DNA of 47,761 nt from contig NZ_JAMXLY010000024.1 in NCBI RefSeq assembly GCF_024054555.1, positions 1 to 47,761 of the forward strand, given 5' to 3'. The position numbers and the translations under genes were made by a program. Shown here in pieces: positions 17,435 through 25,031 of the stretch. Numbering within the stretch: the stretch's first letter is position 1; every line of letters begins with the position of its first letter. This DNA comes from Segatella cerevisiae (GTDB lineage: Bacteria; Bacteroidota; Bacteroidia; Bacteroidales; Bacteroidaceae). The notes under the pieces are model-generated. The model did not search any database and was not told where the DNA came from. It saw nothing but the letters and a program-made list of their open reading frames with translations.

Positions 17435-17525
17435 GTAAGATACCCGATCGCCTCATCCGAGACGAGACGGACGAATCCGAAGCTTTTCTCCCCCGGAATG
17501 AATCGTAATTTCAATATATTGCCAA

Positions 17526-18293
17526 ATGAGAAAAAATGTCTATTTTCTATCTGATGCCCATTTAGGATCACTCGCCATACCGCACGGCCGTACCCAAGAG
17601 CGGCGGTTGGTCAGTTTTCTGGACAGCATCAAAGACAAGGCAGCGGCTATCTACCTCCTAGGAGACATGTTCGATTTCTGGGATGAGTATAAGTATGTCG
17701 TACCCAAAGGCTATACCCGTTTTCTGGGTAAACTCTCCGAATTGACGGATATGGGTATAGAGATTCATTTCTTCACGGGCAATCATGACATCTGGACCTA
17801 TGGCTATCTGGAGCAGGAATGTGGACTGATCGTCCATCGCAAACCTCTTACGACAGAGATCTACGGTAAGGTCTTTTTCCTCGCTCACGGAGATGGATTA
17901 GGAGACCCTGACAACCAGTTCAAATTGCTTCGGAAGATGTTCCACAACAGAACCTGTCAGATCATCCTCAATGCCATCCACCCCCGTTGGGGAATGGCTC
18001 TGGGTCTGGATTGGGCCAAGCACAGTCGCCTGAAAAGGGCTGATGGTAAAGAGATGCCTTATCTGGGAGAAGACAAGGAATATCTGGTCCTTTTCACCAA
18101 AGATTATCTGAAGACCCATAGCGACATCGACTATTTCATCTACGGGCACAGACATATCAAACTCGATCTGAAACTGAATGAAAAGACACGTATGATCATC
18201 CTGGGCGACTGGATATGGCAGTTTACTTACGCTGTCTTCGACGGCGAACACCTCTATCTGGAAGATTATGTAGAAGGTGAGACCCAACCTTGA
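17526..18293 (+). CDS. lpxH: UDP-2,3-diacylglucosamine diphosphatase
   Basis: 255 residues of the calcineurin-like metallophosphoesterase fold. Metal ligands are visible in SDAHLGS (Asp10, His12), GDMFDFW (46-52), GNHD (85-88), LAHGDGLG and YGHRH. LpxH removes UMP from UDP-2,3-diacylglucosamine to give lipid X in lipid A synthesis at the inner membrane. The D-F-W after the GDMF motif and overall length favour LpxH over generic phosphoesterases. Confidence 0.9.
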   Translation: MRKNVYFLSDAHLGSLAIPHGRTQERRLVSFLDSIKDKAAAIYLLGDMFDFWDEYKYVVPKGYTRFLGKLSELTDMGIEIHFFTGNHDIWTYGYLEQECGLIVHRKPLTTEIYGKVFFLAHGDGLGDPDNQFKLLRKMFHNRTCQIILNAIHPRWGMALGLDWAKHSRLKRADGKEMPYLGEDKEYLVLFTKDYLKTHSDIDYFIYGHRHIKLDLKLNEKTRMIILGDWIWQFTYAVFDGEHLYLEDYVEGETQP

Positions 18294-18415
18294 CCTGACT
18301 TTCCTCGCCCCCTCTACCGTACTACCGACTTTAGAGTGCTCCACACTTCTGAAACAGTTGTCTCTCCTGTGAACGGGCACACATTATTATATTATCATTC
18401 ATCAACCTATTACAC

Positions 18416-20395
18416 ATGAAAAAGAAACTCTGCTTGTTATTAATGCTGGCTGCATGCCTGGCTATTCACGCAAAATCATTTCTACTCCTTTCACCTGACA
18501 AATCCATCGCGGTCAACGTCAATATCGACAAGACCATATCTTATGCCGTCTCTGTCGACAAGATTCCGGTTCTGTCCCCTTCGACGATTTCGATGGCTAC
18601 CACCAATGGTAATTTCGGCAAGAACTCGAAACTCAAATCCTCTGCCATCACCTCTCATCAGGGCACCATCAAAGCCTTTGCCTACAAGAAAGACCTTGTA
18701 GAAGACCATTACAACGAACTGGCCCTGACTTTCAAGGAAAACTTCCAACTGATATTCCGGGCTTACAATGAAGGTATTGCATATCGGTTTGTCGCCTTAA
18801 AGAAAGGCACCTTTGATGTCAAAGGAGAGCAAGCTGAATTCCGTTTCCCGAAAGACTGGAATGCTTTCGTCCCCTACACGAATTCAGAAGGGACACTGGA
18901 GCAACAGACCGACAACTCGTTTGAGAACACGTACACCCATGCGCGTCTGTCCCAGTTGAATCCCTCGCATCTCGCCTTCATACCGGTTATCATCGAGGCA
19001 GACAAAGGTATAAAGATCGGAGTGTCAGAAGCAGACCTGGAAAATTATCCTGGAATGTTCGTCATTAACGACCGGCAAGACACAACCCTCAAAGGTTATT
19101 TTGCCGGATACCCGAAGACGATAGAACAGGGTGGTCACAACAATCTTCAGGAGCTGGTAAAATCACGTGAGGACTATCTCGTACGGTGCAAAGGGCAGAC
19201 CCGTTTCCCCTGGCGAGTGCTCTGCATCTCTCACCAGGACAAGGACCTGATGAATAACGACATGGTCTATTGCCTGGCGTCTCCCTCCAGACTGAAGGAT
19301 ACTTCCTGGATTCACCCCGGGAAAGTTGCCTGGGATTGGTGGAATGACTGGGGACTTTACAATGTGCCGTTCAAGTCAGGGGTCAACACGGCAACGTATA
19401 AAGCCTATATCGACTTCGCCGCCAAGAACAAGATAGAATATGTCATCCTCGATGAAGGTTGGGCAGTCAACGGAAAAGCAGACCTGATGCAGATCGTGCC
19501 GGAGATCAACCTATCAGAAATCATCAGCTATGGCAAACAGAAAGGTGTAGGCATCATCCTCTGGGCAGGATACTATGCTTTCGACAGAGATATGGAGGAA
19601 GTGTGCAAGCACTATTCTGAAATGGGTGTCAAAGGTTTCAAGATCGATTTCTTCAACCGGGATGACGCCGCATGCGTCAACTTCCACTACCGTGCTGCGG
19701 CGATGGCTGCCAAATATCATCTGATGCTCGACTTTCACGGCACTTACAAACCCACAGGTTTAAACCGCACTTACCCGAATGTCCTCAACTTTGAAGGCGT
19801 GGCAGGGCAAGAACAGGACAAATGGTCCACTATCAAGAAATACAACCAAGTCAACTATGATGTCATCCTGCCTTATGCCCGTCAACTGCAGGGACAGATG
19901 GATTACACGCAAGGCGCCATGCGAAACGGGACGAAAGAGACATTCTACCCATCCAACAGTAATCCGATGAGTCAAGGCACACGTTGCCATCAACTGGCAG
20001 AATACGTTGTCTTCTTCTCCCCTCTGAACATGCTGTGCGACAGTCCTACACATTACGAGAAAGAACAGGAATCTACGGACTTCATTGCCGGAATACCTAC
20101 GACTTGGGACAAGACACTGCCTTTAACCGGCAAGATCGGGGAATACGCTGCCGTGGCAAGATGCAAGGACAACAACTGGTATGTCGGTGCCATCAACAAC
20201 TGGACCGCCCGCGACCTGACGCTGAACCTCCCATTTCTTGCAGGCAGGACAGCTACAGTCTTCCAAGACGGAGCCAATGCTGACCGTTTCGCTGAAGATT
20301 ACGTGAAAAAAGAGATCACGATTCCAGCTGATGGCGTACTCAAGATCCACCTCGCCCCAGGCGGTGGTTATGCCATGAAAATACATGACAAATAA
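18416..20395 (+). CDS. Glycoside hydrolase family 97, apparently of the retaining type
   Basis: 659 residues with a signal peptide (KKKLCLLLMLAACLAIHA). GH97 enzymes act on alpha-glucosides (inverting, SusB-like) or alpha-galactosides (retaining). Here the barrel reads WDWWNDWG, YVILDEGW, GFKIDFFNRDD and NFEGVAGQE. The Asp of FKIDFF (Asp411) lies where the retaining enzymes carry their nucleophile, and Glu460 is the candidate acid. The inverting subgroup lacks this Asp, so retention is likely by family rule. There is no SusCD partner nearby and no clear promoter in the 122-base gap after lpxH. Confidence 0.88.
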   Translation: MKKKLCLLLMLAACLAIHAKSFLLLSPDKSIAVNVNIDKTISYAVSVDKIPVLSPSTISMATTNGNFGKNSKLKSSAITSHQGTIKAFAYKKDLVEDHYNELALTFKENFQLIFRAYNEGIAYRFVALKKGTFDVKGEQAEFRFPKDWNAFVPYTNSEGTLEQQTDNSFENTYTHARLSQLNPSHLAFIPVIIEADKGIKIGVSEADLENYPGMFVINDRQDTTLKGYFAGYPKTIEQGGHNNLQELVKSREDYLVRCKGQTRFPWRVLCISHQDKDLMNNDMVYCLASPSRLKDTSWIHPGKVAWDWWNDWGLYNVPFKSGVNTATYKAYIDFAAKNKIEYVILDEGWAVNGKADLMQIVPEINLSEIISYGKQKGVGIILWAGYYAFDRDMEEVCKHYSEMGVKGFKIDFFNRDDAACVNFHYRAAAMAAKYHLMLDFHGTYKPTGLNRTYPNVLNFEGVAGQEQDKWSTIKKYNQVNYDVILPYARQLQGQMDYTQGAMRNGTKETFYPSNSNPMSQGTRCHQLAEYVVFFSPLNMLCDSPTHYEKEQESTDFIAGIPTTWDKTLPLTGKIGEYAAVARCKDNNWYVGAINNWTARDLTLNLPFLAGRTATVFQDGANADRFAEDYVKKEITIPADGVLKIHLAPGGGYAMKIHDK

Positions 20396-20725
20396 GAGAA
20401 ATACAGAAACAGGAAGAGGGAGAAAGAAGAAAAAAGAAAGTTGATTCTTACCCTCCCCTTTTCCTATTATTTTTTCGTAATTAAAGATCAATGTTTAGAT
20501 AAAGATAAAAAAGGAAAGACTATTAGGCTTATATATTCTTTATACCGGTTTAGTTACTAACAAAATATTATTAAGTAGTTCTATAAATTAAAACTATTAA
20601 AAATTCGTTTAATAAATTTGTGTTAATTCGGATTCAAATTAACATTCATAATTGTATGTTTAATCTTATTACTGAACATTTATGGGAATTAACTGAAAAT
20701 TTTATCAAACGAAAGAATTAGTTTG

Positions 20726-20733
20726 TACCTTTG
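20726..20733 (+). promoter_or_regulatory. Promoter -7 box of the candidate ncRNA
   Basis: TACCTTTG matches TAnnTTTG exactly in an A+T-rich stretch; no good TTTG lies at the ideal distance upstream. Transcription would begin near 20740. Confidence 0.5.
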
Positions 20734-20792
20734 CAATTGAACAAAAGAAAAAAAGATTCACTTTTCATATAGAAAACAAGAAATCGTTATTC

Positions 20793-20855
20793 GATTAGGT
20801 TATTAGATTATTAAATTAGGTTATTAGGTTATTAGATTAGGTTATTAGGTTATTA
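20793..20855 (+). repeat. Three tandem 21-bp units
   Basis: Units at 20793-20813, 20814-20834 and 20835-20855 each consist of RATTA, then GGTTATTA, then GRTTATTA, with only two variable positions among them. The 21-bp period equals two helical turns, so the repeats could also be iteron-like protein sites on DNA. Confidence 0.85.
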
Positions 20856-20894
20856 GAGTAAAAAGACTAGTTAGCGAACTAAGAAATTTCTCTC

Positions 20895-20941
20895 TTCCCG
20901 GAATTCTTTGAGACAAAGGTTTCCGGGAATCTCATTTTTTA
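20895..20941 (+). terminator. Intrinsic terminator of the candidate ncRNA
   Basis: TTCCCGGAA (20895-20903) pairs with TTCCGGGAA (20921-20929); inside, CTTTG (20906-20910) pairs with CAAAG (20914-20918). A T-run follows at 20935-20940. Confidence 0.8.
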
Positions 20942-21142
20942 AACCACTTGTTTTCAAATCTATCCGACTCACACCGACATGAAAAAGCGGACTATTTTCT
21001 CCTGTCAATCCCCATCAATTTTCTATTTTCAAATTTTCTTATTTCCAGAGGCATCACCTCCCCTATCCGGCAGATTCAAGTTTCTCTCCGAGAGAGCAAA
21101 ACCAATCTCGGCAAAGAGGCAGAACACCCCATAAAAGAATAA

Positions 21143-21165
21143 TGCTCCGACATCTCGTCGGAGCA
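21143..21165. terminator. Hairpin, possible minus-strand terminator
   Basis: TGCTCCGAC (21143-21151) pairs with GTCGGAGCA (21157-21165) around a five-base loop. On the minus strand it is followed by a T-rich but interrupted run. It may end a short transcript from the minus promoter at 21270-21301. Confidence 0.45.
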
Positions 21166-21222
21166 CATTTCTTCATCTTCGAATGTTTAGTAGTTCGTTC
21201 AATAATGTAGTAGTAATAATTA

Positions 21223-21253
21223 TTGTAATTGAAAATCAGTTTGAATATCTTTG
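21223..21253 (+). promoter_or_regulatory. Rightward promoter in the gene-poor gap
   Basis: TTG (21223-21225), 20 bases and TATCTTTG (21246-21253) fit the consensus. No convincing gene follows before hflX, 500 bases on. Confidence 0.4.
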
Positions 21254-21269
21254 ACTCTTTCAACTATTG

Positions 21270-21301
21270 CAAAGTTATAGAGAAAATTGATTTAAATCAA
21301 A
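21270..21301 (-). promoter_or_regulatory. Leftward promoter facing the one at 21223-21253
   Basis: On the minus strand TTTG (21298-21301), 20 bases and TAACTTTG (21270-21277) match the consensus. The predicted start is near 21263, so the two transcripts would collide. A 37-residue minus-strand frame (21063-21176) is the only product candidate and is not recognised. Confidence 0.45.
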
Positions 21302-21330
21302 TAATAACCTCCTTTTTACGAAAAAAACCA

Positions 21331-21344
21331 CGTAAACGTTTACG
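21331..21344. promoter_or_regulatory. LacI-family-like operator palindrome
   Basis: CGTAAACGTTTACG is a perfect 14-bp palindrome with the central CG typical of LacI/CcpA-type operators. It lies upstream of the leftward promoter. No LacI-type regulator is encoded in the window. Confidence 0.4.
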
Positions 21345-21763
21345 AGTATTTCAGTCTTTCCCGACCTGAAAACACGACCGTTTTCAGTAGTCCATGAACG
21401 CCATCTCACCCGAATCGGAATCGCCTTCATTCGATATATGATAGTCCGCTCTCCTCCCGTCACAAATGGTGCGGCTAGGGCAACTCAAGCCTCACCTCAT
21501 CCGGATTACAATGCCTCTCCCTTCTTCAGAAGACCGGAGGCTCTATTTCCGAAGATTGACGCCACGACTTTCAAAGGATGTTCAGGACTGTTCGACACCC
21601 CAGCGCTCATTTTCGTGCAGGGTCACTACTTCCAAAGAAAAACTGTCATTGATAAACAGTGGGGCACCGAAAGCCAAGACACTTTTTGAGAAGAATTCGC
21701 CAAACTCACGTTATTTATGTCTAATTATCGTGGAACTTTAGCACGTAAAGTCATTAAATTGAT
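21345..21763 (+). other. Gene-poor stretch before hflX, no confident gene
   Basis: Two overlapping frames (21438-21689, 83 residues, and 21466-21741, 91 residues) are open here and the base composition is like coding DNA. Neither has recognisable motifs, a signal peptide or a good start context, so no gene is called. Confidence 0.3.
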
Positions 21764-21771
21764 TATCTTTG
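21764..21771 (+). promoter_or_regulatory. hflX promoter -7 box
   Basis: TATCTTTG lies 20 bases before the hflX ATG, giving a very short leader. No clean -33 TTTG is present at the ideal spacing. Confidence 0.55.
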
Positions 21772-21791
21772 CAATAGAAACTAAATAAAAG

Positions 21792-23048
21792 ATGAACGAA
21801 TTCGAAGATTCCACAGGTGAAAGAAATGTACCGGAGACATCTGTACTCGTAGGTCTGGTCACGAAAGACCAAGATGAGGAGAAGACAAAGGAATATCTTG
21901 ATGAACTGGAATTTCTTGCAGACACGGCAGGAACGAAAACCGTGAAGAGATTCACCCAGAAAATCAACGGTCCCAGTCAGACCTCATACGTGGGGAAAGG
22001 CAAATTGGAAGAGATCCGCGACTATATCAAGGAGGAAGAAGACAATGACAGGCCTATTGGCATGGTCATATTCGACGATGAACTCTCCGCAAAACAGATC
22101 AAGAACATCCAGAATGTATTGGATGTGAAGATTCTGGACAGGACCAGTCTTATCCTCGACATCTTTGCGATGCGAGCCAAGACAGCTACGGCAAAGACGC
22201 AGGTAGAACTTGCCCAAGACCGCTATCTGTTGCCTCGCCTGCAAAGGATGTGGACACACTTGGAGCGCCAGGGCGGAGGTTCCGGCGGTGGCGGAGGCAA
22301 AGGTACCGTAGGTCTTCGTGGACCAGGTGAGACACAGTTGGAAATGGACCGCCGTATCATCACCAACAGAATCAGTCTTCTGAAGAGTCGCCTTGCTGAA
22401 ATCGAAAAGCAAAAGAACACCCAGCGCAAGAACCGAGGAAGACTGATTAGGGTCGCCCTTGTGGGTTACACGAATGTCGGGAAATCCACGATCATGAATC
22501 TATTGGCAAAAAGTGATGTCTTTGCTGAGAACAAACTCTTTGCCACATTGGATACGACCGTCAGGAAAGTTGTCATCAGGAATCTCCCCTTTCTGCTGGC
22601 TGATACTGTCGGATTTATCCGGAAATTACCTACAGACCTCGTCGATTCCTTCAAATCGACACTGGATGAGGTCCGGGAAGCTGACTTCCTCCTGCATGTC
22701 GTCGATATCTCACACCCCGACTTCGAAGAGCAGATGAACGTCGTGCAACAGACCCTGAAAGAATTGGGATGCACGGACAAACCGGAGATGATCATTTTCA
22801 ACAAGATCGACAATTACCACTGGGTAGAGAAAGATCAGGATGACCTCACCCCTTCAAACCGTTCCAATGTCACCCTAGATGAATTGAGACGGACCTGGAT
22901 GGCAAAGTTGAACGAGAACTGCATCTTTATCTCCGCGAAGGACAAAGAGAACATTGATGAGTTGCGCAACATCCTCTACAAGAAAGTCCGCGAACTTCAT
23001 GTTCAGAAGTATCCCTACAATGATTTCCTCTATCCTGAAATAGACTGA
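21792..23048 (+). CDS. hflX: Ribosome-associated GTPase HflX
   Basis: 418 residues. The N-terminal HflX domain (LAQDRYLLPRLQRMWTHLER) is followed by the family's glycine-rich linker (about residues 160-168), the RGPGETQLE segment and the GTPase domain: G1 GYTNVGKST (225-233), DTVGFIRKLP as G3 and FNKID as G4. HflX splits stalled or stressed 70S ribosomes using GTP. It has its own promoter; the DUF4954 gene starts 90 bases later and may be co-transcribed. Confidence 0.95.
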   Translation: MNEFEDSTGERNVPETSVLVGLVTKDQDEEKTKEYLDELEFLADTAGTKTVKRFTQKINGPSQTSYVGKGKLEEIRDYIKEEEDNDRPIGMVIFDDELSAKQIKNIQNVLDVKILDRTSLILDIFAMRAKTATAKTQVELAQDRYLLPRLQRMWTHLERQGGGSGGGGGKGTVGLRGPGETQLEMDRRIITNRISLLKSRLAEIEKQKNTQRKNRGRLIRVALVGYTNVGKSTIMNLLAKSDVFAENKLFATLDTTVRKVVIRNLPFLLADTVGFIRKLPTDLVDSFKSTLDEVREADFLLHVVDISHPDFEEQMNVVQQTLKELGCTDKPEMIIFNKIDNYHWVEKDQDDLTPSNRSNVTLDELRRTWMAKLNENCIFISAKDKENIDELRNILYKKVRELHVQKYPYNDFLYPEID

Positions 23049-23138
23049 ACCGTTCAGGCAGGCAGAAGGAAGCACAGAACAATAATGAGATAAACAGAAA
23101 GAATTCCCGATTGTTATCGGAGACTCCAACCAAAGAAT

Positions 23139-24965
23139 ATGGACGATTACAGAAGTTTAACCGAAGAAGAGATCAGCACCCTTGAGAATCAAGGATGCCA
23201 GGCAGAAGATTGGACAGCTATTAATGTCTCAGAGAATTTTTCCACAACGTACATCCAGAACGTCAAGTTCTATGGAGAGGTGAACCTCGGTGTTTTCGAG
23301 AAGAACATCAACGTAGATGAAGGTTTTTCCAAGCATGCCGGCATCTACGATGCAGTGCTCAAGGACGTGACTATCGGGGACAACTGCCTGATAGAACGGA
23401 CGGGCAACTATATCAACAACTATGATATCGGGGAAGAATGCTATATCTCCAATATCGGAAAGATGAATACCACGTCTGATGCCACCTTTGGAGAAGGCAA
23501 TGTCATCAGTGTCAAGAATGAAAGTGGAGACGGCAACGTGATTCTCTTCGACACCCTCAATACCCAGATCGCGGCCTTTCAGATCCGGTATGCAGAAGAC
23601 AAGGGATTCAGGAAAGCTTTCAGGACGATTATCTACAACTATCTGAAAGAGAAGAAGCCGGAACGGGGTGTCTTGGGCTATCGGGTGAAGATCGTCAATA
23701 CGACAGAGATCACGAATACCATCATCAATGATGACTGCGAGATCTCAGGTGCCAGCAGGATCAGCGAATGTTCCATCCTCAGCACCCCTGAATCCAGCAC
23801 CTATATCGGCAACAACGTCATATTGGATGACAGCATCATCCAGGCCGGCAGTTCTATCCTTGACGGGGCACATGTCAACAACTGTTTTATCGGGGAAGCC
23901 TGTCACATCGTCAATGCTTCGACGGAAAGCAGTCTGTTCTTTGCCAACAGTTTTATAGGAAACGGCGAGACTTGCGCAGCCCTATGTGGGCCCTTTACCG
24001 TAAGCCACCACAAGAACAGTCTCCTCATTGCCGGCGAATTCTCGTTTTACAATGCCGGTGCCAATACCAATTTCTCCAACCATGCCTATAAGATGGGGCC
24101 TATCCATTGGGGTGTCATGGAAAGAGGTGACAAGACCTCCAGCGGTTCCCAGATCTTCTGGCCTGCACATATCGGAGCCTTTTCTATGTGCATGGGTTGG
24201 ATACAGACCCATCCTACCGTTCAGGACCTCCCCTTCAGTTATCTCTTCGGCGATGGCTTGGAGACCTGCATCGCTCCCGGACACAACGTCATGACCGTGG
24301 GAACTTACCGGGATATTCACAAGTGGCCGAAGCGGGACATGAGACCCGCGTCAGATTCAGCCACCAGGAGTTTGGTCAACTTTGACTGGTTGTCTCCTTT
24401 CGTCGTCTCTGAGTGCGTGAGAGGCAAGGCCATTCTGGAAGGACTCCGGAAAGACCAGGGACAGAATATCGAGAAATACAATTACGGCGGGTGCTACATC
24501 CGCAATTCCTCTATGGACAAAGGTATCAAATCATACGATATGATCATCCGGCTCTTTCTGGAAAGCGAATTGAAGAAGCACCCTCTGGAAGTTCCGGAGA
24601 GCAATACCGGTACCGGAAAATGGTGCGACCTATGCGGACTTCTGGCGCCGGAAGAGGAAATACAACATCTGTTGAGTGACATCAAGACCGGCGAGATCGA
24701 TGATCTGGGCACTATCCATGACCGTTTTCTGGACATGCATCTCAATTATGAGAACTACAAGTGGGCGTGGACTTATCAGTTCATTCTCAGTCGGGAACAT
24801 CTGGACACTCTCACGGCCGATGATGTCCAAAGACTGATCAGCGAATATGAGCCTTCACATGCAGAATGGCTCAGCACCATCAAGAACGATGCCAAGAAAG
24901 AATTCAAATTAGGTGACGTAGAAGAATCCGAACTTGAGGATTTCCTCGAGAAAATGGAAAACTGA
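23139..24965 (+). CDS. DUF4954 family protein with left-handed beta-helix character
   Basis: 608 residues with no signal peptide or membrane segment, so cytoplasmic. Hexapeptide-like repeats (VTIGDNCLIERTGNYINNYD; STYIGNNVILDDSIIQAGSS; HVNNCFIGEACHIV) indicate a left-handed beta-helix like that of acyl- and nucleotidyltransferases. The C-terminal third is helical and acidic (EESELEDFLEKMEN). The whole matches the DUF4954 proteins of Bacteroidetes, whose function is not known to me. Position after hflX and before an M16 protease gives no clear pathway. Confidence 0.8.
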   Translation: MDDYRSLTEEEISTLENQGCQAEDWTAINVSENFSTTYIQNVKFYGEVNLGVFEKNINVDEGFSKHAGIYDAVLKDVTIGDNCLIERTGNYINNYDIGEECYISNIGKMNTTSDATFGEGNVISVKNESGDGNVILFDTLNTQIAAFQIRYAEDKGFRKAFRTIIYNYLKEKKPERGVLGYRVKIVNTTEITNTIINDDCEISGASRISECSILSTPESSTYIGNNVILDDSIIQAGSSILDGAHVNNCFIGEACHIVNASTESSLFFANSFIGNGETCAALCGPFTVSHHKNSLLIAGEFSFYNAGANTNFSNHAYKMGPIHWGVMERGDKTSSGSQIFWPAHIGAFSMCMGWIQTHPTVQDLPFSYLFGDGLETCIAPGHNVMTVGTYRDIHKWPKRDMRPASDSATRSLVNFDWLSPFVVSECVRGKAILEGLRKDQGQNIEKYNYGGCYIRNSSMDKGIKSYDMIIRLFLESELKKHPLEVPESNTGTGKWCDLCGLLAPEEEIQHLLSDIKTGEIDDLGTIHDRFLDMHLNYENYKWAWTYQFILSREHLDTLTADDVQRLISEYEPSHAEWLSTIKNDAKKEFKLGDVEESELEDFLEKMEN

Positions 24966-25031
24966 TATTCCCCGGCACACCTCCTTGGGACTTATTGAGG
25001 ACGATTATGAAAATATAGAAGAACGATCATT

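Larger units (their letters stand above)
20740..20941 (+). ncRNA. Candidate ~200-nt small RNA with tandem UUAUUAGG-type repeats
   Basis: A promoter box, about 200 bases and a strong intrinsic terminator form a complete transcription unit. The interval contains no ATG, so a peptide is unlikely. Its middle (20793 to about 20866) has no C on the plus strand and is built of three 21-base repeats, so it should be single-stranded. The 3' end is a nested hairpin. A long rod-like 6S RNA structure is not apparent. Its identity is unknown; a protein- or RNA-binding sponge, or a leader that simply terminates, are options. Confidence 0.45.

Noticed and set aside
20613..20620. Further promoter (TAAATTTG)
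   Set aside because: It matches the loose box but lies in very A+T-rich DNA without a -33 element or a product.
20793..20855. CRISPR array
   Set aside because: The 21-base units abut directly without spacers and there are no cas genes.
20740..20941. 6S RNA
   Set aside because: The C-free repeat core cannot form the long interrupted rod typical of 6S RNA, so only a generic ncRNA is called.
21063..21176. 37-residue minus-strand peptide
   Set aside because: A terminator-like hairpin lies inside it, and no family resemblance is seen.
21438..21689. Hypothetical 83-residue protein before hflX
   Set aside because: No motif, no start context, and a second frame is equally open over the same DNA.
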